Part shown: positions 36,274 to 47,298 of the stretch, in pieces | Position numbering within the stretch: the first letter of the stretch is position 1 | Layout: each line of letters opens with the position of its first letter | Assembly: GCF_001500045.1 (NCBI RefSeq) | Contig: NZ_LQIX01000014.1 | Coordinates: 42,368 to 106,367 of the forward strand | Direction of reading: 5' to 3' | Length of the DNA: 64,000 bases | Source of the DNA: Mycobacterium sp. GA-1199 | GTDB lineage: Bacteria; Actinomycetota; Actinomycetes; Mycobacteriales; Mycobacteriaceae | Notes under the pieces: model-generated | The model's database searches: none | Seen by the model: only the letters and a program-made list of their open reading frames with translations | Told to the model about the DNA's origin: nothing | Made by a program: the position numbers and the translations under genes

Positions 36274-37482
36274 ATGGATGGTGCCGTCGCGGGCCTGGTG
36301 CTCGTCGGCGTGCTGGTGGTGTTCGCCGCCATCATCGTCGCGAAGTCGATCGCGCTGATACCGCAGGCCGAGGCCGCGGTCATCGAGCGGCTGGGCCGCT
36401 ACAGCAAGACCGTGTCCGGTCAGCTGACGCTGCTGCTGCCGTTCGTCGACCGGATCCGCGCCCGGGTGGACCTGCGCGAGCGGGTGGTGTCCTTCCCGCC
36501 GCAGCCGGTGATCACCGAGGACAACCTGACCGTGCAGATCGACACGGTGGTCTACTTTCAGGTGACCAATCCGCAGGCCGCCGTCTACCAGATCAGCAAC
36601 TACATCGTCGGCGTCGAGCAGCTGACCACGACCACGCTGCGCAACCTCGTCGGCGGCATGACGCTGGAGCAGACGCTGACCTCGCGCGACCAGATCAACA
36701 CGGCGTTGCGCGGCGTGCTCGACGAGGCCACCAACCGCTGGGGGTTGCGGGTGGCGCGCGTCGAACTGCGCAGCATCGACCCGCCCCCGTCGATCCAGGA
36801 TTCGATGGAAAAACAGATGCGCGCCGACCGCGAGAAACGCGCGATGATCCTGACCGCGGAAGGCAACCGCGAATCGGCCATCAAACAGGCCGAGGGCCAG
36901 AAGCAGGCCCAGATCCTGGCCGCCGAGGGTGCCAAGCAGGCCGCGATCCTGGCCGCCGAGGCCGACCGCCAGTCGCGCATGTTGCGCGCCCAGGGCGAAC
37001 GCGCCGCGGCCTACCTGCAAGCCCAGGGTCAGGCCAAGGCCATCGAGAAGACGTTCGCGGCCATCAAGGCGGGCCGGCCCACGCCGGAGATGCTGGCCTA
37101 CCAGTACCTGCAGACCCTGCCACAGATGGCCAAGGGCGAGGCGAACAAGGTGTGGTTGGTGCCCAGCGACTTCGGTTCGGCGCTACAGGGTTTCACCAAG
37201 CTGCTCGGCGCGCCGGGGGAGGACGGCGTGTTCCGCTACACCCCGTCGCCGGTCGACGACACGCCGGTCAAGACCGAGGATGACGACGAGGTCGCCGACT
37301 GGTTCAACACCGAGACCGATCCCGAGATCGCCCGTGCCGTGGCGAAGGCCGAAGCGGAGGCGCGCACTTCGGTGGATGCCCCCGCGCCCATCAACGCGCC
37401 GCCGTCGTTCCCCGGAATCGGCCAGCAGACCAATCCCGCGCCGCAGGAACGCGAATCCGGCGGCGGGGCGCACTCCCGCTGA
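36274..37482 (+). CDS. SPFH/stomatin-like membrane protein
   Basis: A 402-aa protein. One N-terminal membrane helix (AGLVLVGVLVVFAAIIVA), the SPFH domain (AVIERLGRYSKTVSGQL … VYFQVTNPQAAVYQISNY … TTLRNLVGGMTLEQTL), then a long Ala/Glu/Lys/Gln coiled coil with repeated heptads (AEGQKQAQILAAEGAKQAAI) and a disordered tail. Members assemble large membrane-attached rings and scaffold proteases or lipids. Partner of the preceding NfeD protein. Confidence 0.92.
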   Translation: MDGAVAGLVLVGVLVVFAAIIVAKSIALIPQAEAAVIERLGRYSKTVSGQLTLLLPFVDRIRARVDLRERVVSFPPQPVITEDNLTVQIDTVVYFQVTNPQAAVYQISNYIVGVEQLTTTTLRNLVGGMTLEQTLTSRDQINTALRGVLDEATNRWGLRVARVELRSIDPPPSIQDSMEKQMRADREKRAMILTAEGNRESAIKQAEGQKQAQILAAEGAKQAAILAAEADRQSRMLRAQGERAAAYLQAQGQAKAIEKTFAAIKAGRPTPEMLAYQYLQTLPQMAKGEANKVWLVPSDFGSALQGFTKLLGAPGEDGVFRYTPSPVDDTPVKTEDDDEVADWFNTETDPEIARAVAKAEAEARTSVDAPAPINAPPSFPGIGQQTNPAPQERESGGGAHSR

Positions 37483-37494
37483 CCGGGCGGGTGC

Positions 37495-38691
37495 TCACTG
37501 GCTCGTGTTCAGCGGCGCCGCGTCGGCCATCCGCTTCAGCTGCTGACGGCCCACCTGGGCGTGGGTGTCGATTGTCGGAAGGCTGAAGCTGGTGTACATC
37601 ACCCGCCGGTCCCGTTCTACCGGTGGCTGGGCCATGTGCAACGTGCACGACAGGTGGACGGTGACATCGCCGGCCTCGGTGGCGACATCGACGACGGGAA
37701 GGTCGAGACCCGGTTGGAGGCTGGGTGCCGGCCACACGAGGGCTCGATGCGAACCGGCGACGACGCGCAGCTGACCCGACGTGGGACCCCCTGCGGTCAC
37801 TGAGATGCCGACCGTCAGCCCACAGCAGTCATAACTGTGCCGGCCGAGGGCACAATCCTTGTGCCAGGGAACATCTGAGATTCCCCGTGTGACGCCGAGC
37901 GGCTTGAAAAGGGCCTCAACGCGTTTGCCTTCCCACCCGCTGACGACGTGGCCGTCGCCGGTCAACCCACCGATTTGCAAGAGGCGTTCGTCAGCGACGA
38001 GCGCAGCGGCTGTTCGAGACTCCGCATCGAATCCCTGCATCCGGACCAGGGCGCTGCTCCCGTCCTCCAGGGTGGCCCACCACGAACGCCCGTCGCCTTC
38101 GAAGTATCGCGGTGCGGCAAGATCCATTTCGGTCGAGACGGCGGCCATCTCCGCTTGGCTGAACATGCCCCTGATGTGCAGGTAGCCGGCTTGTTCGAGG
38201 AACCAAGCCATCTCGTCGGCTGGATCGTCCGGGGCGTAGCAGTGTTTCAGGTCCAGTTGCTCGCCGTCGTGATCCTTGAAGACGACGGCGCCGTTGACAT
38301 GAGGCGTCGTGCCGTCGAGTGCGGCTCGCAGGAAAAGCCACCAGTCCAAGACGTCGGACAGTTGCCCGGCGATCTGCAGGGTGCCGGTGGCCAGCCATCC
38401 CATCGGGGTGACCTGGTCGGAGACCAGCGCCGTCAGCTGCTCTGCGTCGATTCGCAATACTGTCCCGGTCGCCGCCCCTCTCACGCATGTCATGCGCCGC
38501 TCGTCGACGCCGAGAGTCCAGCGTTGATCGTCTACCGAAACGGTCAGCGGTCGCGGCGCCCGCTGCTGAAGCGATGGCGCGAGCCGTTCGTTCGAGTCGA
38601 CGAACAGTCGCGGGAGTGTGGCCTCGAAGAATTCGGCGGGCTCAATAAGCGCGGGCTCGCCGTCGACCCTCGTTCGTACGTCGACACTCAT
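37495..38691 (-). CDS. SCP2-like domain fused to a phytanoyl-CoA dioxygenase (PhyH) domain
   Basis: A 398-aa protein. Residues about 50–150 look like an SCP2/sterol-carrier-type lipid-binding domain (LGVDERRMTCVRGAATGTVLR, ATGTLQIAGQLSDVLDWW, preceding a His/Cys motif). Residues about 155–385 form a PhyH-type Fe(II)/2-oxoglutarate oxygenase: HxD in PWHKDC (His277, Asp279), distal His346 in VTVHLSC, and Arg362/363 for 2-oxoglutarate. It probably hydroxylates a hydrophobic acyl, sterol or natural-product substrate presented by its own carrier domain (inference). No co-transcribed partner. Confidence 0.75.
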   Translation of the reverse strand: MSVDVRTRVDGEPALIEPAEFFEATLPRLFVDSNERLAPSLQQRAPRPLTVSVDDQRWTLGVDERRMTCVRGAATGTVLRIDAEQLTALVSDQVTPMGWLATGTLQIAGQLSDVLDWWLFLRAALDGTTPHVNGAVVFKDHDGEQLDLKHCYAPDDPADEMAWFLEQAGYLHIRGMFSQAEMAAVSTEMDLAAPRYFEGDGRSWWATLEDGSSALVRMQGFDAESRTAAALVADERLLQIGGLTGDGHVVSGWEGKRVEALFKPLGVTRGISDVPWHKDCALGRHSYDCCGLTVGISVTAGGPTSGQLRVVAGSHRALVWPAPSLQPGLDLPVVDVATEAGDVTVHLSCTLHMAQPPVERDRRVMYTSFSLPTIDTHAQVGRQQLKRMADAAPLNTSQ

Positions 38692-38739
38692 GTGTGCGAA
38701 ACAGCGTAGGAAGTTCAGACCCTCCCTATCAAGTGCACC

Positions 38740-39486
38740 TCACCGCGTCAGGCGGAGCGCCTCTTCGGCCTCGGGTGCGATGGTCCGCTCGCGCTGATGA
38801 CGCCGGTGCACGCGGACCTCGTAGACCAGCCCTGCCACGCCCAAACAGGCCGTACAGAACGAGATCAGCACGAGCAGCGGGCTGACGTTGCCGGTCAGCG
38901 CGTCGCCGAGGATCACCACCGCCGCGGTGCCCGGCACCAGGCCCGCCAAGGTCGCCAGCGCGTAGGGCAGCACGCGCACCGACGACACGCCGGCCGCGTA
39001 GTTGAGCACGGCGAACGGCACGGCGGGAATCAGCCGCATCGACAGCACCGTGGGCCAACCGCGTTCGCGTAGCCGTGCGTTGAGGGACTCGATTCGCGGA
39101 TGGCGCACCGCCCGGTCCAGTCGAAGGCCCACCGCGCGCACGAGCAGCACCGCGATGACCGCGCTGATCGTCGCCGCCGTCACCGCCAGCGGAATCCCCA
39201 GCACCGGCCCGAAGAGCAGGCCTGCGCCGAGCGTGAATGCCGTACGCGGGAACGGGAACACCGTCACCACGATGTGGGCGGCCAAAAACGCCAGCGGAAA
39301 CCACGGCCCGACCGAGGTGGCCCAGTCACGCAACTGGACGGCGGTCGGCATCGGGACCAGCAACGCAACTGCGACGAGAATCACAATCGCCGCCAGGGAC
39401 CCGACCAGACGCGTCCGGGAGACGCTCGAAAGCGTCGTGATCACCGCGCCGCGGACCGCGCGCAGGGTGCTGACGACGGAGTTCAC
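38740..39486 (-). CDS. TVP38/TMEM64 (DedA superfamily) membrane protein
   Basis: A 248-aa polytopic protein with the VTT/SNARE-associated domain: FPLAFLAAHIVVTVFPFPRTAFTLGAG, then GIPLAVTAATISAVIAVLL, RERGWPTVLSMRLIPAVPFAVLNYAAG with the characteristic Arg and Pro residues, and GLVPGTAAVVILGDAL. Family members act in lipid scrambling or membrane homeostasis. A TAGTCT hexamer ends eight bases before GTG 39486, so I favour that start over TTG 39495. Corresponds to Rv1491c. Confidence 0.87.
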   Translation of the reverse strand: MNSVVSTLRAVRGAVITTLSSVSRTRLVGSLAAIVILVAVALLVPMPTAVQLRDWATSVGPWFPLAFLAAHIVVTVFPFPRTAFTLGAGLLFGPVLGIPLAVTAATISAVIAVLLVRAVGLRLDRAVRHPRIESLNARLRERGWPTVLSMRLIPAVPFAVLNYAAGVSSVRVLPYALATLAGLVPGTAAVVILGDALTGNVSPLLVLISFCTACLGVAGLVYEVRVHRRHQRERTIAPEAEEALRLTR

Positions 39487-39591
39487 GTCTACCAAGACTA
39501 CGGAACCGCGGCCGGAGTCACCTGTTCACGCGCCCGTGAGTCGGCCGACCGGCAGACACCGCTGTGACTGCGATCATTTAGCCTGATGATC

Positions 39592-41403
39592 GTGCAGAAA
39601 CCCACTGTGGTCGAGGCCGATCGCGAGCGCTGGCGCTCAGCGGTTGCCGCGGTGCTGGCAAAGAGCACCCGGCGGGATCCCGCCGATCTACCGGCCGAAC
39701 CCGAGCGACTGCTGGATTCGCCCACCTACGACGGCTTCGCGATCCGCCCGCTGTACACGAGCGCCGATGCGTTACCCGAACCCCCGCTGCCCGGGCAGTG
39801 GCCGTTCGTGCGTGGTGGTGACGCACTGCGCGACGTCAAGGCCGGCTGGAAAGTCGCCGAGGCGTTTCCGGCGAACGGGCCCGGCAACGTGTCCGAACAC
39901 AACGGCGCGGTGTTGCTCAGCCTCACCGAAGGGGTCAGCGCGCTCGTCATCCGCGTCGGTGCGCCCGCCGGCGTCGCGGCCGCCGAGCTGGACCGGCTGT
40001 TCGACGGCGTCTTCCTCGACCTCGTCCCGGTCCTCTTCGAGGTCGCAGGGCCGGATTACGTGCGGGTCGCCGACGCGGTGCTCGGCCTGTTGAGCGACCT
40101 GGACGACGATCAGCGTTCCCGGCTCTCGGTGGACCTCGGCGCCGACCCGTTGACCGCACCGCTGAGCGGACGCGTGGCTCCCGAGACCGCCGACGTCGTG
40201 GCCACCGCCGCCAAACTCGGCGACTACGGCGGCGGCGTTCGCGCCATCACCGTCGACGGACCCGCCTTCCACAACCTCGGCGCCAACGCATCGTGGGAGC
40301 TGGCGGGCCTCGTGTCCGCGGGCGTGAGCTACCTGCGGCAGCTCGAAGAGGGCGGCGTCGTTGTCGCGGATGCGCTGCGGCAGATCAGTTTCCGCATCGC
40401 CGCCGACGACGACCAGTTCATGACGATCGCCAAACTGCGGGCCGCGCGCCTGCTGTGGGCCAGGGTCGCCGAGGTCGTCGGGGCGCCCGAGCACGGAGCG
40501 GTCCGGTTGCACGCCACGACGTCGCTGCCGATGATGTCCAAGCGCGATCCATGGGTGAACATGCTGCGCACAACGGTGGCCGCCTTCTCGGCCGGTGTCG
40601 GCGGAGCGGACACCGTCCAGGTCCAACCGTTCGACGTCGCGATTCCCGGTGGCTTTCCGGGGACGGCCCCAAGCTTCGCGCGCCGGATGGCGCGCAACAC
40701 CCAACTGCTGTTGCTCGAGGAGTCGCACCTGGGCCGCGTGCTCGACCCGGCGGCGGGCTCCTGGCACGTCGAGGACCTCACCGAGCAACTGGCCGAGCAG
40801 GCGTGGAAACACTTCCAGGACATCGAGTCCCGCGGCGGCTTCGAACAGGCCCGTGACCACATCGCAGCCCAAATCGCCGAGGTGGCCGAGCGGCGCGCCG
40901 AGGACATCGCACACCGGCGCACCGCACTGACGGGGGTGAACGAATTCCCCAACATCGCCGATCCGGCTCTGCCGCAGGGTGATTCGCTGCCCGGTGTGGC
41001 CCGCTATGCGGCGGGCTTCGAGGAACTGCGGGACCGCTCCGACGCCTTCCTCGAGAAGACCGGGGCCCGGCCGAAGGTGCTGCTGCTTCCGCTCGGTCCG
41101 CTCGCCGAACACAACGTGCGGACCACGTTCGCGACCAACCTGCTTGCGTCGGGCGGCATCGAAGCGGTGACCGACGCGGATCAGACACCGCCGATCGCCG
41201 TGATCTGCGGCACCGACGCCCGCTACGCGGAGGAAGCCTCGACCGCGGTCGAAGAGGCACGCGCGGCCGGCGTGACGCATGTGCTGCTCGCGGGCCCGGA
41301 AAAGGCCGTCGCGGAAACCGATTCCAAGCCGGACGGCTACCTGACCGCGAAAATCGACGCGGTCGCCACGTTGTCGGACCTGCTCACCAGATTGGGGGCC
41401 TGA
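39592..41403 (+). CDS. mutA: Methylmalonyl-CoA mutase small (beta) subunit
   Basis: Non-catalytic subunit of the B12-dependent mutase that interconverts succinyl-CoA and methylmalonyl-CoA, important for propionate and odd-chain/cholesterol carbon. About 603 aa; it keeps the TIM barrel ([56 protein letters not shown]) and a C-terminal Rossmann domain that lacks the DxHxxG cobalamin motif. ATG 39586 is possible, but TAGCCT (39579–39584) lies seven bases before GTG 39592; if leaderless, GTG is the start. It overlaps no gene; mutB follows after one base. Confidence 0.94.
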   Translation: MQKPTVVEADRERWRSAVAAVLAKSTRRDPADLPAEPERLLDSPTYDGFAIRPLYTSADALPEPPLPGQWPFVRGGDALRDVKAGWKVAEAFPANGPGNVSEHNGAVLLSLTEGVSALVIRVGAPAGVAAAELDRLFDGVFLDLVPVLFEVAGPDYVRVADAVLGLLSDLDDDQRSRLSVDLGADPLTAPLSGRVAPETADVVATAAKLGDYGGGVRAITVDGPAFHNLGANASWELAGLVSAGVSYLRQLEEGGVVVADALRQISFRIAADDDQFMTIAKLRAARLLWARVAEVVGAPEHGAVRLHATTSLPMMSKRDPWVNMLRTTVAAFSAGVGGADTVQVQPFDVAIPGGFPGTAPSFARRMARNTQLLLLEESHLGRVLDPAAGSWHVEDLTEQLAEQAWKHFQDIESRGGFEQARDHIAAQIAEVAERRAEDIAHRRTALTGVNEFPNIADPALPQGDSLPGVARYAAGFEELRDRSDAFLEKTGARPKVLLLPLGPLAEHNVRTTFATNLLASGGIEAVTDADQTPPIAVICGTDARYAEEASTAVEEARAAGVTHVLLAGPEKAVAETDSKPDGYLTAKIDAVATLSDLLTRLGA

Positions 41404-41404
41404 G

Positions 41405-43672
<2,268 letters not shown>

Positions 43673-44665
43673 ATGGCCGATCCGACCGCCGACCTTGCGG
43701 CCGCCGTGGCGGACGGCGACCGCGCCGCTCTGGCCAGAGCCATCACGCTGGTGGAGTCGACGCGTGTCGACCATCGCGAGCAGGCCCAGGAACTGCTGCT
43801 GAAGCTGACCCCGCACGCGGGCAGCTCGCTACACGTGGGGATCACCGGGGTGCCCGGCGTCGGCAAGTCGACGACGATCGAGGCGCTCGGCATGTACCTG
43901 ATCAACCAAGGACACCGCGTCGCGGTGCTGGCCGTCGACCCGTCCTCGACCAGGACTCGGGGCTCGATCCTGGGCGACAAGACCCGCATGGCACAGCTGG
44001 CGGTGCACCCCGACGCCTACATCCGCCCATCGCCCACCTCGGGCACACTCGGCGGCGTCGCCAAGGCGACCCGCGAAACGATCGTGTTGTTGGAGGCGGC
44101 CGGTTTTGACGTGGTCCTGGTCGAGACGGTCGGCGTGGGACAGTCCGAGGTGACGGTCGCCAACATGGTCGACACGTTCGTGTTCCTGACGCTCGCGCGC
44201 ACCGGCGATCAGCTGCAGGGCATCAAGAAGGGTGTTCTCGAGCTCGCCGACATCGTCGTGGTGAACAAGGCCGACGGTGAGCACGCGATCGAGGCCAAAC
44301 GGGCAGCCCGCGAGCTCTCCGGCGCCATCCGGCTCATCTATCCCCGCGAAACTCTCTGGCGCCCACCGGTTCTCACGATGAGCGCGCTGGAGGGCACGGG
44401 CCTCGAGGAGCTGTGGACGACCGTGCTCAAACACCGCGACGTGCTCACCGAGGCGGGGGAGTTCGAGAGCCGACGCCGCGCTCAGCAAGTCGAGTGGACC
44501 TGGTCGATGGTGCGGGACGCGGTGCTCGACCGGGTGTTGTCCAGCCCGAACGTGAAGCGCGTGCGCGCCGAGATCGAACGTCAGGTGCGGGACGGGGAGT
44601 TAACCCCCGCGCTTGCTGCGCAACACCTGCTCGACGCCTCTGACATGCGCGAACCTAACGAATAG
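43673..44665 (+). CDS. meaB: G-protein chaperone of methylmalonyl-CoA mutase, MeaB
   Basis: G3E-family GTPase (formerly ArgK) of 330 aa that gates adenosylcobalamin loading and protects mutase from inactivation. Walker A GVPGVGKSTT, switch region VDPSSTRTRGSILGDKTRM, ETVGVGQSE, and the G4-like NKAD. The C-terminal dimerisation helices are present. The ATG starts immediately after the mutB TAG. In M. tuberculosis the toxin–antitoxin pair mazEF4 is, as I recall, between mutB and meaB; here nothing is inserted. Confidence 0.95.
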   Translation: MADPTADLAAAVADGDRAALARAITLVESTRVDHREQAQELLLKLTPHAGSSLHVGITGVPGVGKSTTIEALGMYLINQGHRVAVLAVDPSSTRTRGSILGDKTRMAQLAVHPDAYIRPSPTSGTLGGVAKATRETIVLLEAAGFDVVLVETVGVGQSEVTVANMVDTFVFLTLARTGDQLQGIKKGVLELADIVVVNKADGEHAIEAKRAARELSGAIRLIYPRETLWRPPVLTMSALEGTGLEELWTTVLKHRDVLTEAGEFESRRRAQQVEWTWSMVRDAVLDRVLSSPNVKRVRAEIERQVRDGELTPALAAQHLLDASDMREPNE

Positions 44666-44712
44666 GTAACGGCAGGTTTATTTGCCGGGCTTACGAGTAA
44701 ATTAAATAAATT

Positions 44713-45987
44713 GTGACGGGTGTCAACAAACGGGAGCGCAGCGCCGCGCTCCCGCACGGTGTCCAGGGCGCTGCCGATTCCAACTTCGCCTGCACCGTGC
44801 GTGGTTTCTCCCGCCTGTTCCCCGGCCCTCGCTACGGTGGCGGCGCCCTGTCGATCTACCTGCACGGTCAGCCCGTCGTCGACGTGTGGACCGGCTATTC
44901 GGACCGCCGCGGCACGCAGTACTGGAACGCTGACACCGGTGCGATGGTTTTCTCGGTCACCAAGGGCATGGCGTCGACGGTCATCCACCGACTCGCCGAT
45001 CGCGGGCTGATCGACTACGACACGCCGGTGGCCGAGTACTGGCCGGAGTTCGGCGCGAAAGGCAAGGCCGCGATCACGGTGCGCGAGCTGATGCAGCACC
45101 GGGCCGGGCTGTCGCACCTCAACGGATGCACCAAGGCGCAGCTGCTCGACCATCGGGTGATGGAGGAGCGCGTCGCGGCCGCGCCGGTCAACAAGCTGCT
45201 GTTCGGCCACCAGGCTTACCACGCGCTGACCTACGGCTGGCTGATGTCCGGGTTGGGCCGAGCGGTCACCGGGAAGGGCATGCGCGACCTGATCCGTGAG
45301 GAGCTGGCCGAGCCGCTCGACACCGACGGGTTGCACCTGGGCCGCCCGCCGGCCGACGCGCCGACGCGTGCCGCACAGATCCTCGCCCCGCAGGGCGCCC
45401 TCGCCAACCCCGTCTTCAACTTCGTCGCGCCGCGCGTCGCGGCGCTCGGTGTGTCGGGGATGTTCGGTTCGATGTATTTCCCCGGCATGAAGTCCGTGGT
45501 CCAGGGCGACACCCCGTTCCTGGACTCCGAGATCCCCGCCGCCAACGGTGTCGCCACCGCCAGGAGCCTGGCCAAGATGTACGGCGCAATAGCCAACGGC
45601 GGCCGCATCGAGGGCAAACAGTTCCTGTCCGAGGAGCGGGTCGCGGCGCTGACCGGCCGCGCGAGCTACTGGCCCGACCGCAACATCTTCGTGCCGTTGA
45701 GCTTCAATCTGGGCTACCACTCGCTCCCGCTGCCGCCCGGCGTGATGCCCGGATTCGGCCACGCCGGGCTGGCCGGTTCGGTCGGGTGGGCCGATCCGAG
45801 CAGCGGGTTGGCGTTCGGCTTCGTGCACAACCGGCTGCTCACGCGGATGGTGCTCGATCAGGCGACGTTCGCCGGGCTGGGCGTGTTGATCCGGCGCGAC
45901 GCGGCGCGGGCGCGCAGGCGCGGCTATCAGACGGTGCCCGATCTGGGCGCGCCGTTCTACAGCGTGTCGCGGCCGGTCGCGTTGTAG
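44713..45987 (+). CDS. lipL: Serine hydrolase of the beta-lactamase/esterase family (LipL-like)
   Basis: A 424-aa class C beta-lactamase-fold protein. The nucleophile motif SVTK (Ser81, Lys84) and the second-motif Tyr (Tyr174 in LTYGW) are present; HAGLAGSVGWADPSS near the C-terminus replaces the KTG strand, as in EstB-type esterases. No signal peptide is evident. Probably a lipase/esterase rather than a beta-lactamase. GTG start; occupies the Rv1497 (lipL) position. Confidence 0.87.
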   Translation: MTGVNKRERSAALPHGVQGAADSNFACTVRGFSRLFPGPRYGGGALSIYLHGQPVVDVWTGYSDRRGTQYWNADTGAMVFSVTKGMASTVIHRLADRGLIDYDTPVAEYWPEFGAKGKAAITVRELMQHRAGLSHLNGCTKAQLLDHRVMEERVAAAPVNKLLFGHQAYHALTYGWLMSGLGRAVTGKGMRDLIREELAEPLDTDGLHLGRPPADAPTRAAQILAPQGALANPVFNFVAPRVAALGVSGMFGSMYFPGMKSVVQGDTPFLDSEIPAANGVATARSLAKMYGAIANGGRIEGKQFLSEERVAALTGRASYWPDRNIFVPLSFNLGYHSLPLPPGVMPGFGHAGLAGSVGWADPSSGLAFGFVHNRLLTRMVLDQATFAGLGVLIRRDAARARRRGYQTVPDLGAPFYSVSRPVAL

Positions 45988-46006
45988 CGCTCGATCGCGG
46001 GCTGAG

Positions 46007-46744
46007 TCACTGGGACGCGCTGCTGAACCACTTCGTCTTCTGCCGCCAGGACTCCGCGGAGGTCAGCGCGAAACCGGCGCCGCACATACACGCGAACACC
46101 CAGACCAGGGTTGCGCCGCCGTCGTGCTGTTGCAGCGCGGGGATGTAAGCCGTCAGCAGGCGCACGATGCACGCGGCGATACCGGCGGCAGACGAGATCA
46201 GGTAGACGTTGGCGATCTTGCGCGAGCGCGGATCCCTGCGCAGCACCAACAGAGCTCGGCTGCCGTACCCGAGGAGGTAGATCAGGATGCCGCACAGGAT
46301 CAGCCAGTAGGTGTTCAGCCAGAAATCGGTGGGCACCTGGAAGAAGTCCCGCTTGAAGATGCGCGCACCGTTACCGAGGGAGAACGTGACCAGCAGCAGC
46401 GGGATGCACAGCGTGGCCGGAATCTCGACGTACTGCTTGAACGACCTCTGGAGCGAGTGGTCGTCCTGCAGGCGCCCGAGGGCGTTGTAGACGACGGCCG
46501 ATGCGGCGACGATGTAGCAGTCGTGGCCGATGAAGTCCTCGAGGTTCCATTTGCCGGTCAGCGCGTGCAGCGCGACCCCGAGCGTTTCCGAGGCCCAGGG
46601 GGACATCAACAGCACGGCCATGCCCTGCAGGGCGATGTTGAGGGTGGCGGCGACCTCCCACCGCGAGGACCAGGTGACCCGGCGAATCCACAGGCTCCAC
46701 GCGATACAGCAAAGCGTGATCGCGATCAGGGTCGCCAAAGCCAT
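46007..46744 (-). CDS. Polytopic membrane protein of unknown function, paired with an HTH regulator
   Basis: A 245-aa protein with about seven predicted helices (LATLIAITLCCIAWSLW; LNIALQGMAVLLMSPW; CYIVAASAVVYNALG; LCIPLLLVTFSLG; YWLILCGILIYLLGYG; VYLISSAAGIAACIV; WVFACMCGAGFALT). Several Cys and His lie in or near helices. No transporter motif recognised; a similarity to the uncharacterised mycobacterial membrane proteins found next to HTH genes is my impression only. ATG 46742–46744 follows GAAGG; an upstream in-frame start to 46810 would overlap the HTH gene, which ends 46 bp away. Confidence 0.72.
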   Translation of the reverse strand: MALATLIAITLCCIAWSLWIRRVTWSSRWEVAATLNIALQGMAVLLMSPWASETLGVALHALTGKWNLEDFIGHDCYIVAASAVVYNALGRLQDDHSLQRSFKQYVEIPATLCIPLLLVTFSLGNGARIFKRDFFQVPTDFWLNTYWLILCGILIYLLGYGSRALLVLRRDPRSRKIANVYLISSAAGIAACIVRLLTAYIPALQQHDGGATLVWVFACMCGAGFALTSAESWRQKTKWFSSASQ

Positions 46745-46790
46745 AGAGGTTGCCTTCGGAGCTGCTGCAGTACTGGCGCAAAGTCTACGG

Positions 46791-47162
46791 CTAAAGGGGC
46801 GGAGCGTCACTCCGCGGTCGCAGTTCGGAGAGTCGAGGAACCCGGGTGCGCGCCTTGGTGGTCTCTCGCACGGCCGTCTGACCCGAACCGCCCGTGCGTT
46901 CGAGGTATTCGACGTAACTGAGCACTTCTTGCCTGGTCATCAGGCCGAATCTGATCTGCAGGTCGGGATAGTTCAAACCGAATCGGTCGGCGACGCGCCG
47001 CAACTCCTCGGCGTCTGGATAGTCCGGCTCTTTGATCCGACGGTAGTACGTGCTGCTGGACGTGCCCAGCGCGTCGTAGATGTCCTTGGCCTCGATATCC
47101 CCGTCGAGCAGGTAGTCGAGCAGCGCCTTGAGTTGTCTGCCGTTCTCGTCTGTCCGAGGCAC
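46791..47162 (-). CDS. Helix-turn-helix regulator, phage-immunity-repressor-like
   Basis: A 123-aa protein with an N-terminal HTH (DIEAKDIYDALGTSSSTYYRR, about residues 22–42), then a helical segment (DAEELRRVADRFGLNYPDLQIRFGLMTRQEVLSYVEYL) and a disordered basic tail. This combination occurs in actinobacterial repressor-like proteins often annotated as immunity repressors. GTG start at 47160–47162. It is divergent from the gene at 47299, and the 136-bp spacer holds three inverted repeats, so it likely regulates both sides. Confidence 0.75.
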   Translation of the reverse strand: MPRTDENGRQLKALLDYLLDGDIEAKDIYDALGTSSSTYYRRIKEPDYPDAEELRRVADRFGLNYPDLQIRFGLMTRQEVLSYVEYLERTGGSGQTAVRETTKARTRVPRLSELRPRSDAPPL

Positions 47163-47206
47163 TTGTCCACTCTAAACCAACGTCCCGGGTTTGGGCAGTG
47201 CGGTCC

Positions 47207-47281
47207 GCAAACTGGAGGAGTTTGCCTTAATTGACACTGGCGTCACAGTTTTGGGAGGTGTCTCCCATTTCTGGGACACCT
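47207..47281. promoter_or_regulatory. Cluster of inverted repeats in a divergent regulatory region
   Basis: Three perfect dyads lie within 75 bp: GCAAACT–GGAGG–AGTTTGC (47207–47225), TGGGAG–GTGT–CTCCCA (47252–47267), and AGGTGTC (47256–47262) with GACACCT (47275–47281), which overlaps the second. The last two could exchange partners as alternative hairpins in RNA, or be overlapping operators. TTGACA is also present at 47231–47236, without a -10 at the usual distance. Confidence 0.55.
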
Positions 47282-47285
47282 GGAC

Positions 47286-47291
47286 TATCTT
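47286..47291 (+). promoter_or_regulatory. Leaderless -10 element of the half-condensation-domain gene
   Basis: TATCTT ends seven bases before the ATG at 47299, and no Shine-Dalgarno sequence is present. This supports the start at 47299 rather than an upstream in-frame start at 47191, which would place the inverted repeats inside the coding region. Confidence 0.5.
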
Positions 47292-47298
47292 TGGTCGC

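Noticed and set aside
44713..45987. A beta-lactamase conferring antibiotic resistance.
   Set aside because: The SxxK motif is present, but the KTG-type motif is replaced by HAG and no signal peptide is visible; an esterase is more likely.
47191..47298. An earlier start for the half-condensation-domain gene at 47191.
   Set aside because: It would run through three inverted repeats and has no start signal; ATG 47299 has a leaderless -10 at the right distance.
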